A stretch of 33,081 bases of DNA from an uncultured Alphaproteobacteria bacterium (GCA_902596065.1 CACJSL010000010.1:1-33081), one strand, 5' to 3'; numbered from the stretch's first letter, positions 8,674 through 17,759 are shown. The notes: a model not told the origin generated them from the sequence alone. Numbers and translations: made by a program.

Positions 8674-9273
8674 ATGAATAGTTCTGACATAGATATATTG
8701 ATAAATGAAATATCAAAACTTCCTGGATTGGGAAGACGATCAGCCCAGCGTATTGCTATCTATTTATTAAAAAATAAAAATACTGCACTCTTACCTCTAA
8801 TTAAAACACTTACTGATGCCAAAACTAACATTGTAGATTGTAATAAATGTGGAAATATTGATATGATTGATCCTTGTAACTTATGCCAAAATAGAAAAAG
8901 AGATGATAATACCATCCTAGTAGTAGAAGATGTATCTGATCTTTGGACTTTTGAAAGAACAGGTTTTTATAAAGGTAAATATCACGTATTAGGAGGATCT
9001 TTATCGGCAATGAATGGTTTAGGAATTAATGAACTTAGAATAGGTAAATTAATTGAGCGAATTAGAGTTCAAAAAATAGATGAAGTAATTCTTGCTTTAA
9101 GTACTACCATGGAAGGCCAAACTACCAGCCATGTTATTGCAGATAAACTTGAAAAATTTAAAGATTTAACTATTACTCGTTTAGCCCAAGGTATACCTAT
9201 GGGTGGAGAGGTACATTTTTTAGATGAAAATACTTTAAATGCAGCATTCCAATCAAGAAAAAAAATTATTTAA
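8674..9273 (+). CDS. recR: Recombination mediator protein RecR
   Basis: RecFOR-pathway protein that helps load RecA onto single-stranded gaps. It has 199 residues, standard length. An N-terminal helix-hairpin-helix covers ISKLPGLGRRSAQRIA (about 13-28), then a C4 zinc finger (C56, C59, C68, C71), then the Toprim domain from about 78 (ILVVEDVSDLWTFERTG and YHVLGGSLSAMNGLG), with LALSTTMEGQTTSHYI-like acidic loop region near 140-150 and a C-terminal Walker-B-like stretch LAQGIPMGGEVHFLDENTL. The gene lies in the classical dnaX-ybaB-recR cluster. No promoter of its own is visible. Confidence 0.96.
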   Translation: MNSSDIDILINEISKLPGLGRRSAQRIAIYLLKNKNTALLPLIKTLTDAKTNIVDCNKCGNIDMIDPCNLCQNRKRDDNTILVVEDVSDLWTFERTGFYKGKYHVLGGSLSAMNGLGINELRIGKLIERIRVQKIDEVILALSTTMEGQTTSHVIADKLEKFKDLTITRLAQGIPMGGEVHFLDENTLNAAFQSRKKII

Positions 9274-9279
9274 TTTTGA

Positions 9280-9792
9280 ATGAATCAAATTGTTTATGTT
9301 CCTGATCCAATATTGCGTCAAACTTCAGAAAAAATAAAAAAGATTACATCAAAAGAAATAGATATTTCAAAAAAAATGATAGATTTAATGTTAAAAGCCC
9401 CTGGAGTAGGTCTTGCAGCAAATCAAATTGGAATATTAAAAAAAATAGTGACCATTAACCTTCCAAATGAAAATAATGAGAAAAATAAAATTTATACTTT
9501 ATTTAATCCTATAATTACCTCATACTCCAAAAAAAAAGTTATCATGGAAGAAGGATGTTTATCTATTCCAAAGCAGTTTGCAGATATTGAAAGACCTGAA
9601 AATATAACCATAGAATACTTGAATGAAAAAAATGAGAAAATTAAAGAAAAAAAACAAGGTTATGAGGCCAGAATACTTCAACATGAAATAGATCATTTGT
9701 ATGGCCGGCTTTTTATAGATTATCTTTCTTCTTTAAAAAGAAATATTATAATTAAAAAAGTTTTAAAATTAAAAAAGACTGGAGATATCTAA
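9280..9792 (+). CDS. def: Peptide deformylase
   Basis: Removes the N-formyl group from new polypeptides. It has 170 residues. All three motifs are intact: GVGLAANQIG (42-51), EGCLSIP (91-97, metal ligand Cys93) and HEIDH (135-139, ligands His135 and His139, catalytic Glu136). The C-terminal tail is Lys-rich. It is followed by fmt with a one-base overlap (TAATG), pairing the enzymes that add and remove the formyl group, and then by truA. It starts 6 bases after recR, so the repair and translation genes appear to share a transcript. Confidence 0.96.
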   Translation: MNQIVYVPDPILRQTSEKIKKITSKEIDISKKMIDLMLKAPGVGLAANQIGILKKIVTINLPNENNEKNKIYTLFNPIITSYSKKKVIMEEGCLSIPKQFADIERPENITIEYLNEKNEKIKEKKQGYEARILQHEIDHLYGRLFIDYLSSLKRNIIIKKVLKLKKTGDI

Positions 9793-10718
9793 TGGCATCA
9801 AGAAGAATTATTTTTATGGGAACACCAGAAATTTCTTCTATATATTTACAATCTTTAATTGATTCCAATCAAAATATTATTGCTGTTTTTACCCAACCTC
9901 CAAGAAAAAAAGGAAGAGGAATGAAAATTCAACAATCTCCTGTTCATAAATTAGCTGAAGATAATTCAATTAATGTTTTTGTTCCCACAGATCTGAATTT
10001 AAATATTTCATTAAATGAAATTAAAAACTTAAATCCAGATTTAATCGTAATAATGGGCTATGGAATTAAAATTCCATCAAATATTCTAGATTTACCAAAG
10101 TACGGTTGTATTAATATTCATGTATCTTTACTTCCAAGATGGCGAGGAGCATCACCAATTGAATATACTTTATTAAATGGAGATACAGAAGCTGGAATAA
10201 CAATTTTTAAACTAATTGAAAAAATGGATGCAGGGCCAATTATTTTTCAAACCTCTATAGCAATTGATAATATAATTAATAAAAATGATCTTACTAGTAA
10301 ATTAAATAATATAGGTAAGAAATCTTTAATAAGAATTCTCCCAGATATATTTGATGGTAAAATTAAATTTAAGGATCAAGATAATAGCAAGGTTACGTAT
10401 ACAAAAAAAATATCACCAGATATGAGAAAGCTTGATTTTAATGAAAATGTTGAAACTATTCATAATAAAATCAGAGCCTTTTCCCCCTATCCATGTGCCT
10501 GGTTTGAGTTAAATAAGGAAAGAATTAAAATCATTAAATCTAATTTTGTAAAAGGAAATTGGCAACCATCAACTATAATAAATGATCAATTTCATATTGG
10601 TTGTACTTTTGGAAAAATTTGTCCTCAGATAATTCAAAGAGAAGGAAAAAAACCAATGCTGCTAAATGATTTTTTAAAAGGATATAGTTTTGAAATTGGT
10701 ACTAAGATAAATGCATAA
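9792..10718 (+). CDS. fmt: Methionyl-tRNA formyltransferase
   Basis: Formylates initiator Met-tRNA with 10-formyltetrahydrofolate. It has 308 residues. The N-terminal catalytic domain starts IIFMGTPEIS, with the tRNA-contacting loop TQPPRKKGRGMK (34-45), the catalytic Asn108 and His110 followed by SLLPRWRGASPI (112-123), and Asp146 in MDAGPI. The C-terminal OB-fold domain from about 205 is shorter and AT-rich but recognisable (IRAFSPYPCAWFEL). It overlaps truA by 8 bases. The order def-fmt-truA is shared with many alphaproteobacteria. Confidence 0.96.
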   Translation: MASRRIIFMGTPEISSIYLQSLIDSNQNIIAVFTQPPRKKGRGMKIQQSPVHKLAEDNSINVFVPTDLNLNISLNEIKNLNPDLIVIMGYGIKIPSNILDLPKYGCINIHVSLLPRWRGASPIEYTLLNGDTEAGITIFKLIEKMDAGPIIFQTSIAIDNIINKNDLTSKLNNIGKKSLIRILPDIFDGKIKFKDQDNSKVTYTKKISPDMRKLDFNENVETIHNKIRAFSPYPCAWFELNKERIKIIKSNFVKGNWQPSTIINDQFHIGCTFGKICPQIIQREGKKPMLLNDFLKGYSFEIGTKINA

Positions 10719-11445
10719 GTATAAATTAAAAATAGAATATGATGGATCAAATTTTGTAGGTTGGCAAAAACAAAATAATGGTAGTTCAATTCAAGAATCT
10801 ATAGAGAAAGCTATCTTCGAATTAACTGGCGAAAAAACAACAGTATTTGGAGCTGGGAGAACAGATGCTGGTGTGCATGCTTTAGGTCAGGTTGCACATT
10901 TTGATTTAAAAAAAAATTTTAATATAGATAAAGTTCGCGATGGTTTAAATCATCATTTAAGACCTAATCCAATAGCAATATTAAAAGTTGAAAATGCTAA
11001 CGATAGTTTTCATGCTCGTTTTTCAGCTAAACAACGTACTTATGAATATTTAATAACTAATAGAAGGGCGCCATTAACAATTAAAAAAAATAAATCATGG
11101 TCAATTTTTAAAACAATAGAATTAGAAAAAATGAGATACGAAGCAAATTTTTTTATTGGGAAACATGATTTACAAGCTTTTAGATCCATAGATTGTCAAT
11201 CTAATACTTCTATCAAAACAATTGATGAAATAAAGATATCTAAGAGTAATGAAAATTTGAATATATCTATATCTGCCAAATCGTTTTTGCATTCTCAAGT
11301 AAGAATAATGGTGGGCACTTTAGTAGAAATAGGTAAAGGCAAAATAACAGAATCTATTACTCAGATTATAAAAAGCAAGGATAGAACTAGAGCAGGAGTT
11401 ACAGCACCTGCACATGGATTATACCTAGTAAAAGTTAATTATTAA
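10711..11445 (+). CDS. truA: tRNA pseudouridine(38-40) synthase
   Basis: Isomerises uridines 38-40 in the anticodon arm of many tRNAs. It has 244 residues, standard size. It begins with the family YKLKIEYDGSNFVGWQ (4-19). The catalytic Asp52 is in GAGRTDAGVHALGQVAHF, followed by RFSAKQRTYEYLI (near 104-116) and the C-terminal SFLHSQVRIMVGTLVEIGKG (about 192-211). It overlaps fmt by 8 bases and is the last gene of a long plus-strand unit. The stop lies only 4 bases from the stop of a convergent gene, so there is no room for a hairpin terminator between them. Confidence 0.96.
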   Translation: MHKYKLKIEYDGSNFVGWQKQNNGSSIQESIEKAIFELTGEKTTVFGAGRTDAGVHALGQVAHFDLKKNFNIDKVRDGLNHHLRPNPIAILKVENANDSFHARFSAKQRTYEYLITNRRAPLTIKKNKSWSIFKTIELEKMRYEANFFIGKHDLQAFRSIDCQSNTSIKTIDEIKISKSNENLNISISAKSFLHSQVRIMVGTLVEIGKGKITESITQIIKSKDRTRAGVTAPAHGLYLVKVNY

Positions 11446-11449
11446 AAAT

Positions 11450-11719
11450 TTATTTTTTAGACTCTAATAAAAGTTTTTTAAATAAAGTTACCCCAAATTT
11501 TTTTTTGTTTTCATATGATTTATCAAAAGCAATTTGTTGCCATCCAGAAAGACGATTGCGTATAGTATTTAAATTTTCCTCTTTCCAATCGTTACTAGTA
11601 TCTGGATTATTCCATTCAACTTTATCACTATCAGATCTCCCACAACCATAACAATACCCTGAAACAGGATCTGATTTACATATTGATATACAGGGAGAAA
11701 CAATTAAATTTTTATTCAT
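11450..11719 (-). CDS. DUF1289-family small cysteine protein
   Basis: Small protein of 89 residues from the ATG. The DUF1289 signature is clear near the N-terminus: SPCISICKSDPVSGYCYGCGR, with four cysteines spaced C-x3-C-x8-C-x2-C, suited to binding a metal or Fe-S cluster. A second conserved block, W(K)EENLNTIRNRLSGWQQ, follows. The function of the family is not established. The frame can be extended one codon to a TTG at 11722, but ATG 11719 is preferred. It is a single-gene unit, convergent with truA and divergent from the dehydratase-like gene. Such proteins are widespread in proteobacteria and common in alphaproteobacteria. Confidence 0.85.
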   Translation of the reverse strand: MNKNLIVSPCISICKSDPVSGYCYGCGRSDSDKVEWNNPDTSNDWKEENLNTIRNRLSGWQQIAFDKSYENKKKFGVTLFKKLLLESKK

Positions 11720-11799
11720 CAAATAAAAATATATTTATTTATAAACTTTTCAAATAAAATAGTTTAGTTATTAACAAAACAGTTAATAGAAGTTTTAAT

Positions 11800-12777
11800 A
11801 TGATTAATTTTAATTTTTCTCAAATAGATGAGGCATATCAACGAATTCAACCATTTATTGTAAAAACCCCTTTAATTTATAGTGAATACTTAAATAATAT
11901 TACTAAGGCTAAAGTTTTTTTCAAATTAGAAAATTTACAAAGAACAGGCTCTTTTAAATTAAGAGGAGCAACAAATAAAATTATTCAATTAACTTTAGAA
12001 GAAAAAAAAAGAGGTGTCGTTGCATATTCATCTGGTAATCATGCTCAAGCAGTTGCATACGCTTCAAAGCTTTTGGGAATTAATGCTAAAATTGTTATGC
12101 CAAAAAATGCACCATTAATAAAAATTGACAATACAAAAAAATATGGCGCTGAAATTATTCTTTATGATCCTACTTCAGAAAATAGAGAAAAGATTGGAGA
12201 ACAAATAGCTAATATTGAAAAACGTATTTTAATTAAACCTTATGACGATGAGAACATAATAGCTGGCCAAGGAACAAGTGGTAAAGAAATAGTAGAAGAA
12301 TTAATTAATTTAGGAGAAAAACCAGATTTATATTTATGTTGTTGTGGAGGAGGCGGATTAATTGCAGGAACATCTACGTACATGAAACATAAATTTAAAA
12401 ATATTAAATGTTATGCTGTTGAGCCAAAAAATTTCAATGATACTCAAATTTCTTTAATTAATAATAATATTACCCCTAATAAAAAATTATCGTATTCAAT
12501 TTGTGATGCACTTTTAGCAGAACAACCAGGAGATGTTACTTTTGCAATAAATAAACAAAATCTATCAGGAGGATTAACAGTAAGTGATGATGAGGTTAAA
12601 CAAACTATAGTTGAGCTTGCTGAAAACTTAAAAATAGTCGTGGAACCAGGAGGTGCTGTTGCAGCAGCAGCTTTGTTAAATAATAAAATTGATGTTAAGG
12701 ATCAAACTATTGTAGTTATGATTTCTGGTGGCAATATTGATAGTGAGTTTTTTTATAATATTTCAAAAGAATTTTAA
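11800..12777 (+). CDS. PLP-dependent serine/threonine dehydratase-like enzyme
   Basis: Fold-type II PLP enzyme of 325 residues, the short form without a C-terminal regulatory domain (TdcB, serine racemase, threo-3-hydroxyaspartate ammonia-lyase). The PLP lysine is K53 in RTGSFKLRGA. SSGNHAQAVAYA (77-88) binds the substrate carboxylate, and the glycine loop GGGGL (183-187), preceded by three cysteines, holds the PLP phosphate. The likely reaction is beta-elimination of a hydroxyamino acid to an oxoacid plus ammonia; whether the substrate is threonine, serine or 3-hydroxyaspartate cannot be read from sequence alone. It shares one base with the next gene (TAATG), so it is co-translated with the aminopeptidase. 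The absent ACT-like domain argues against feedback-controlled IlvA. Confidence 0.88.
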   Translation: MINFNFSQIDEAYQRIQPFIVKTPLIYSEYLNNITKAKVFFKLENLQRTGSFKLRGATNKIIQLTLEEKKRGVVAYSSGNHAQAVAYASKLLGINAKIVMPKNAPLIKIDNTKKYGAEIILYDPTSENREKIGEQIANIEKRILIKPYDDENIIAGQGTSGKEIVEELINLGEKPDLYLCCCGGGGLIAGTSTYMKHKFKNIKCYAVEPKNFNDTQISLINNNITPNKKLSYSICDALLAEQPGDVTFAINKQNLSGGLTVSDDEVKQTIVELAENLKIVVEPGGAVAAAALLNNKIDVKDQTIVVMISGGNIDSEFFYNISKEF

Positions 12778-14528
12778 TGATTTCATTATTAAAAATTCAA
12801 AAATGGATGGAAGAAAACAATAAGGATGTTCTTCTCATAAATAGGACTGATGAATTTTTAAGCGAGTATATCGCACCTTATGCAGAAAGACTACAATGGT
12901 TAACTAAATTTTCAGGTTCTGCAGGAAAGGCTATAATAGAAAAAAACAAAGCTTATATATATGTTGACGGAAGGTATACCAATCAAGTTAAACAGGAAGT
13001 AGATAAAAATTTTTTTGAAATCAAACATTTGAAAGAATATTGGACTAAATTAGAAAAATATAAGAAAGAAAAAAAAATTATTGCTTTAGATGAATCATTA
13101 CATTCTATAAATGAAGTAAATAAATTAGAAGAAATATATAAATTTTCTAAATGCTCCTTAAGTTTTTTAGAAAGCAATCCAATTGATTTTTTTTGGAAAG
13201 ACCAGCCAAAATTTCCTAATTCTTTAGCTTTTTTACATGAAGAAAAGTATGCTGGAGATAAAACAATAAATAAAATTAAAAAAATACAATATAAAATTAA
13301 ACAAGATTCAATTGACTATTATTTACTAAATACTTTAGACTCAATAGCATGGCTTTTAAATATTAGAGGAAATGATATAAATTATACTCCTCTAATATGT
13401 TGTTATGTAATAATTCCAAAAACAGGGAAAGTAGAATTATTTATTGAAAAGAAAAAAATAAAAAAAATTATTAATCGAATAGATAAATATGTTAATGTTC
13501 ATTCTTTTAAAAGTTTTAAATTATTTATAAATAAAATTAAAATTCAAAAAACTATAGGAATAGATAAAAAAGAATCACCATATTTATTCAAAAAAATATG
13601 TAAAGACACAGGACTAAAAATTCATTATTCAGAAAACCCCTGTCTTTATCTTAAAGCTAAAAAAAACTTAGTAGAAATAGAGGGTGCAAAGAAATCTAAT
13701 ATTCGAGATGGAGTAACGATTTCAAAATTTTTATATTGGTTAAAAAACAAAATTGATATTGATAAAATGGATGAAATAAAAGCTTCTCAGTATTTATTAG
13801 CATTAAGAAAAAAAAATGAATTATTTTATTCTCCTTCTTTTGAGACAATATCAGCTTTTGGCAAACATGCCGCCTTGCCTCATTATAGAGTTTCGAAGAA
13901 ATCAAATTTATGTTTTAAAAAAAATCAAATTTATTTGTTTGATTCTGGAGGACAATATTTTGATGGTACTACAGATATAACTAGAACTGTTATTATTGGA
14001 AAACCTAATGATGAACAAAAAGATCGTTTTACTAGAGTCCTGAAAGGACATATTGCTATTGCTATAGTTAAGTTTCCTAAAAATTCCAAAGGTTCTTCCA
14101 TTGATCATTTGGCAAGAAAATGGCTTAAGGAAATAAATTGTGATTTTGATCACGGTACAGGGCATGGCATAGGTAGTTTTTTGAGTGTTCACGAAGGGCC
14201 TCAAAGGATAGCTAAAAATCAAGGCCAAAGTGATGGTATATTTGAAGAAGGTATGATTGTTTCTAATGAACCTGGTTACTATAAAGAAGGAAAATATGGA
14301 ATAAGAATAGAAAATTTAATTTTATGCGTTGCTAATGGCAAAAACTCTCTTCAATTTGAGACAATTTCTTGGGCTCCAATTGATAGAGATTTGATAAAGG
14401 TGAATTTATTAACTAAAGATGAAATAGATTGGGTTAACAATTATCACAATAAAGTTTATGAAAACTTAAATAAATATCTTGATGAAGATGAGAGGAACTG
14501 GCTATATTTAGTAACAAAGCCACTATAA
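12777..14528 (+). CDS. pepP: Xaa-Pro aminopeptidase (M24B family)
   Basis: Dinuclear metallopeptidase that removes an N-terminal residue before proline. The 583 residues and three-domain layout match the long APP1-like form: two creatinase-type N-domains (about 1-130 and 150-295), a pita-bread catalytic domain (about 300-520) and a C-terminal extension (520-583). All metal ligands are present: D389 (LFDSG), D400 (TTDITR), H463 (HGTGHG), E498 (NEPGYY) and E512 (GIRIEN), with the proton-shuttle HEGP near 472. The middle domain is unusually Lys/Ile-rich, reflecting AT bias. It could help recycle imported proline-containing peptides, which fits with the Yej importer elsewhere in the window, but no direct link is shown. 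Confidence 0.93.
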   Translation: MISLLKIQKWMEENNKDVLLINRTDEFLSEYIAPYAERLQWLTKFSGSAGKAIIEKNKAYIYVDGRYTNQVKQEVDKNFFEIKHLKEYWTKLEKYKKEKKIIALDESLHSINEVNKLEEIYKFSKCSLSFLESNPIDFFWKDQPKFPNSLAFLHEEKYAGDKTINKIKKIQYKIKQDSIDYYLLNTLDSIAWLLNIRGNDINYTPLICCYVIIPKTGKVELFIEKKKIKKIINRIDKYVNVHSFKSFKLFINKIKIQKTIGIDKKESPYLFKKICKDTGLKIHYSENPCLYLKAKKNLVEIEGAKKSNIRDGVTISKFLYWLKNKIDIDKMDEIKASQYLLALRKKNELFYSPSFETISAFGKHAALPHYRVSKKSNLCFKKNQIYLFDSGGQYFDGTTDITRTVIIGKPNDEQKDRFTRVLKGHIAIAIVKFPKNSKGSSIDHLARKWLKEINCDFDHGTGHGIGSFLSVHEGPQRIAKNQGQSDGIFEEGMIVSNEPGYYKEGKYGIRIENLILCVANGKNSLQFETISWAPIDRDLIKVNLLTKDEIDWVNNYHNKVYENLNKYLDEDERNWLYLVTKPL

Positions 14529-14535
14529 ATAAAAA

Positions 14536-15645
14536 ATGATATTAATTTTAACCCAATGTTTTCCTAGCCGAATTGGAGGAGTAGAAAATTTAATAAGTAA
14601 TCTAGCTTTAAGTTTAAGTAATTCTAAAAAAATTATTGTTTTTGCAGATAGTCATCATTTAACTAATGATGCTCAGTATGATAATTTATATAAAAACAAA
14701 ATAACAGTTTATAGAACCGGAGGTATAAAATTTTTAAGAAGAAGAAAAAAAATAAAAGAGGTTAAAAATTTTATTGAGTCTAATGAAGTAAAACTTATCA
14801 TAGCTGATAGTTGGAAAAGTCTAGAAATTGGGATAGATTATTTCAATAATAAAAAGATACCAACAATTTGTCTTGCTCACGGAAATGAATTATTGTCCTC
14901 TAATTCGAATAAAAATAAAAGGATAAATCAGACTTTAATCAAAACAAATAATATAATTTCAAATTCTAACTATACTAAAAGTCTTGTAAGTAGAGTAACT
15001 AAATCACACAGTAATATTAATGTTATATATCCGGGAGCTTCAGATTTAAGAAATTTAAAAGAAAATAAAATCAAAAATATTAATGGAGATCCTATACTTT
15101 TGACATTAGCACGATTAGAAAAAAGAAAGGGTCATTTGATTATTATAAAAGTAATTAAAGAACTATTAAATGAATTTTCTAATTTAACATACCTTATTGC
15201 TGGAAATGGTCCTGAAGAAAAAAGTTTAAAACAATTTGTTAAAGAAAATAATCTTCAAAAAAATATAATTTTTCTAGGCAATATAAATGACTCTCAAAAA
15301 AAATATATATTTGATAAAACAGACTTAATGATTATGCCTACCCTTGATGAGACAAAAAATAATTCAATTGAAGGATTTGGCATTGCCTATATAGAAGCGG
15401 CATTCTTTTCTATACCGTCTATAGCTTCTAACGAGGGAGGCACTCCAGAAGCTGTTTTAGATAATGTTACAGGAAAAATTATCAATAATACTAATGAACT
15501 TGAAAGTTCAATTAGAGAATTAATTATAAACAAAAAACTAAGAGAAAAATTAGGAATAAATGCAAAACAAAGAGCTGAAAATGAACTTAGTTGGAAAATT
15601 ATATCTAATAAATATCTATCAATAATAAAGAGTTTAACTAATTAA
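14536..15645 (+). CDS. GT4-family glycosyltransferase
   Basis: Retaining GT-B glycosyltransferase of 369 residues. The N-terminal acceptor domain starts ILILTQCFPSRIGGVENLI, with the glycine loop typical of GT4. The C-terminal Glycos_transf_1 domain begins at about 188 (ILLTLARLEKRKGH), continues with YLIAGNGPEEKSL, and has the E-x7-E donor motif in EGFGIAYIEAA (about 276-286) followed by SNEGGTPEAV. No membrane helix is seen, so it is probably cytosolic or peripheral. The acceptor is unknown: LPS core or O-chain, a glycolipid and capsule are all possible. It sits 7 bases after pepP and 6 before the reductase, with no other glycan genes nearby except kdsB about 9 kb away. Confidence 0.9.
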   Translation: MILILTQCFPSRIGGVENLISNLALSLSNSKKIIVFADSHHLTNDAQYDNLYKNKITVYRTGGIKFLRRRKKIKEVKNFIESNEVKLIIADSWKSLEIGIDYFNNKKIPTICLAHGNELLSSNSNKNKRINQTLIKTNNIISNSNYTKSLVSRVTKSHSNINVIYPGASDLRNLKENKIKNINGDPILLTLARLEKRKGHLIIIKVIKELLNEFSNLTYLIAGNGPEEKSLKQFVKENNLQKNIIFLGNINDSQKKYIFDKTDLMIMPTLDETKNNSIEGFGIAYIEAAFFSIPSIASNEGGTPEAVLDNVTGKIINNTNELESSIRELIINKKLREKLGINAKQRAENELSWKIISNKYLSIIKSLTN

Positions 15646-15651
15646 TAAATT

Positions 15652-16581
15652 ATGAAAATTTTATTTTACAATCCATGGCCTAACCAAAATAAATGGATAT
15701 TATCTATTAAAAAAAAGTTTGTTGGTTATCAAATATATACTCTTAAAGACAAATTTAAATTTGAAGATATAGAATGTGCAATTATTTGGAATTTACCCGA
15801 TAACATATTTAAAAAATTAAGCAGATTAAAAGTTATTATCTCATTAGGTGCAGGTGTTGATCATATATTAAAATTACCAAGTTATAAAGAAACACCAATT
15901 TTTCGTATTAAAGATACTAATATGTCTAAAAGAATGTTTAATCATATTCTTTCACAAGTTTTATACTATCAATTAAAATTAAAAAAATTTGAAAATGGAA
16001 AAATTAAAAAAAAATGGCTAGAAGAAGAAGAAACTTTACTTAATCAACAAATAACAATAGGAATATTAGGAACAGGTTTTTTAGGAAATGAAGTAGGAAA
16101 AAATCTTAAAAAATTAAATTATAATATTATAGGTTATAAAAATTCTAAAAATAATACTAAAATTCCTTTTAAAGTTTTTACAAAAAATCAAATTGATATA
16201 TTTTTAAAAAAAAGTGATATTGTTGTTTCTATTTTACCGGCAACTTTAGCAACGAATAATTTTATTGATCAAACTTTTCTAAAGAAAATGAAAAGAAAAG
16301 GTTTATTAATTAATGTAGGTAGGGGAAATGCAATAAATGAAAAGCACTTAATCAGTCATTTAATAAAAAATAAAGATTTTTATGTTTCTTTAGATGTTTT
16401 TAAAAAAGAGCCACTTACTAAAAATCATAAATTTTGGGATCTTCCAAATATTACAATTACACCCCATATCGCAGCAGTTACAGATATAGAATCTTCTGTA
16501 AATTACATTTTTAAAAGAATAAATAGTATAAAAAAAGTTAAAAAAATTAAAAGTGAGGTGAATTTAAAAAAAGGCTACTAA
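15652..16581 (+). CDS. ghrA: GhrA-like glyoxylate/hydroxypyruvate reductase (D-2-hydroxyacid dehydrogenase family)
   Basis: NAD(P)H-dependent 2-oxoacid reductase of 309 residues. The Rossmann motif is GILGTGFLG (137-145). The catalytic triad is visible: Arg224 (NVGRG), Glu253 (KKEPL) and His272 (PHIAA). The substrate loop LGAGVDHILKLP (65-76) and the FWDLPNITITPHIAAVTD tail match GhrA more closely than SerA or LdhA. Likely substrates are glyoxylate and hydroxypyruvate; this is inferred from family resemblance. The protein is rich in Lys, Ile and Asn. The last gene of its unit, it overlaps the convergent dapE stop by 4 bases (CTAA). Confidence 0.87.
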   Translation: MKILFYNPWPNQNKWILSIKKKFVGYQIYTLKDKFKFEDIECAIIWNLPDNIFKKLSRLKVIISLGAGVDHILKLPSYKETPIFRIKDTNMSKRMFNHILSQVLYYQLKLKKFENGKIKKKWLEEEETLLNQQITIGILGTGFLGNEVGKNLKKLNYNIIGYKNSKNNTKIPFKVFTKNQIDIFLKKSDIVVSILPATLATNNFIDQTFLKKMKRKGLLINVGRGNAINEKHLISHLIKNKDFYVSLDVFKKEPLTKNHKFWDLPNITITPHIAAVTDIESSVNYIFKRINSIKKVKKIKSEVNLKKGY

Positions 16582-17759
16582 ATTTTATTAAAATAATTCT
16601 CTAATAATTTTAGATATACTTTTTGAAGCATTTTAATATCTTCTATAAAAACAAATTCATCAACTTGGTGAAGTGTTTGATTTCTAATGCCTAATTCAAC
16701 TACTTCACAATAGTCTTTAATAAAACGAGCATCTGAAGTTCCGCCATCAGTAGCTAATTCAGGTTTACTATTTCTACCAGTCACTTCAGAAATTGATTTG
16801 GTTATTAACGTACTTAATTTTCCTGGTTCCGTTAAAAAAGATTCTCCATTTGCTTCTACTTCAAATACACAACTAGCTTTATCTATTTTATCAAATACAT
16901 CATTAATGTGTTTTTGCATCCATTCAGTTAGGCTTTTGCTGTTGTGTAAATCATTGTATCGAATATTAACTGTTGCTTTTGCTGTTTCTGGAATAACGTT
17001 AGCAGCAGTATTGCCAACGTCTATTGTTGCTATTTGAATTGAAGAAGGTAAAAAATTTTTATTTCCATTATCCAAAGGTGCTGAAATCAAATTATTTAAT
17101 AATGTAGTTAAATGATGTGTTGCATTTTCTGCACGGTGAGCACTAGCTGTATGACCTTGAATGCCCTTTACTGAAAGATAAAAAGTTATTATTCCTCTTC
17201 TGCCTATTTTAATTTTATCTCCTATTTCTTTATTAGAAGTTGGCTCACCTACGATACATTGATCTAAAACAATATTGTTTTGTTTTGACCATTCCAACAT
17301 TTTTTTTGTACCATTAATAGCATCTTTTTCTTCATCACCTGTAATGATGAAAGATAATTTGCCTCCAAATTCTTTTCCATATTTTGATATAAATTCATTA
17401 GTAGCTGATATAAAACAAGCTATATTACTTTTCATATCTTCTGATCCGCGTCCATAAAGTTTATTGTTATCAATTGTTGCAGAAAAAGGCGGATATTTCC
17501 AAGATTCTTCATTGCCTGGAGGAACAACATCTGTATGTCCTGCAAAAGCTAAATGTTTGCCAGTAGTTCCAATTGTTGCAAATAGATTATTAACCTCATA
17601 AGAATTATCTCCTGAAAAAGGAAGTTTTTGACAATTAAAACCTAAATTATTTAAATGATTTTCAATTATATCTAATGCACCAGAATCTTTAGGTGTTATA
17701 CTTGGGCACCTCACAAGATTTTGGGTCAAAACTATTGGATCAAAATTTAAATTATTCAT
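16578..17759 (-). CDS. dapE: Succinyl-diaminopimelate desuccinylase
   Basis: Zn-dependent M20 hydrolase releasing LL-diaminopimelate and succinate, the step after acyl-pathway transamination in lysine and peptidoglycan precursor synthesis. It has 393 residues from ATG 17759. Metal and catalytic residues: H75 and D77 (AGHTDVVPPG), D108 (GRGSEDMK), E143/E144 (GDEEKDAINGT), and a late His in RNQTLHQVDEF. The Asp-preceding loop reads GRGSEDMKS where GRGAADMKG is usual. A TTG one codon upstream (17762) is in frame, but the ATG forms a one-base TGATG overlap with the dapD stop and is preferred. It is the last gene of the rpmH unit. Confidence 0.95.
   Translation of the reverse strand: MNNLNFDPIVLTQNLVRCPSITPKDSGALDIIENHLNNLGFNCQKLPFSGDNSYEVNNLFATIGTTGKHLAFAGHTDVVPPGNEESWKYPPFSATIDNNKLYGRGSEDMKSNIACFISATNEFISKYGKEFGGKLSFIITGDEEKDAINGTKKMLEWSKQNNIVLDQCIVGEPTSNKEIGDKIKIGRRGIITFYLSVKGIQGHTASAHRAENATHHLTTLLNNLISAPLDNGNKNFLPSSIQIATIDVGNTAANVIPETAKATVNIRYNDLHNSKSLTEWMQKHINDVFDKIDKASCVFEVEANGESFLTEPGKLSTLITKSISEVTGRNSKPELATDGGTSDARFIKDYCEVVELGIRNQTLHQVDEFVFIEDIKMLQKVYLKLLENYFNKI

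Noticed and set aside
11800-16581. Possible beta-hydroxyaspartate cycle cluster, from a hydroxyaspartate-dehydratase-like gene near a glyoxylate reductase
   Set aside because: No aspartate-glyoxylate aminotransferase, hydroxyaspartate aldolase or iminosuccinate reductase gene is present; the other genes are pepP and a glycosyltransferase.
14536-16581. Glycosyltransferase and reductase as recently transferred genes, because of very high Lys/Ile/Asn content
   Set aside because: engB, argB and the middle of pepP show similar AT-driven composition, so base content alone does not set these genes apart.
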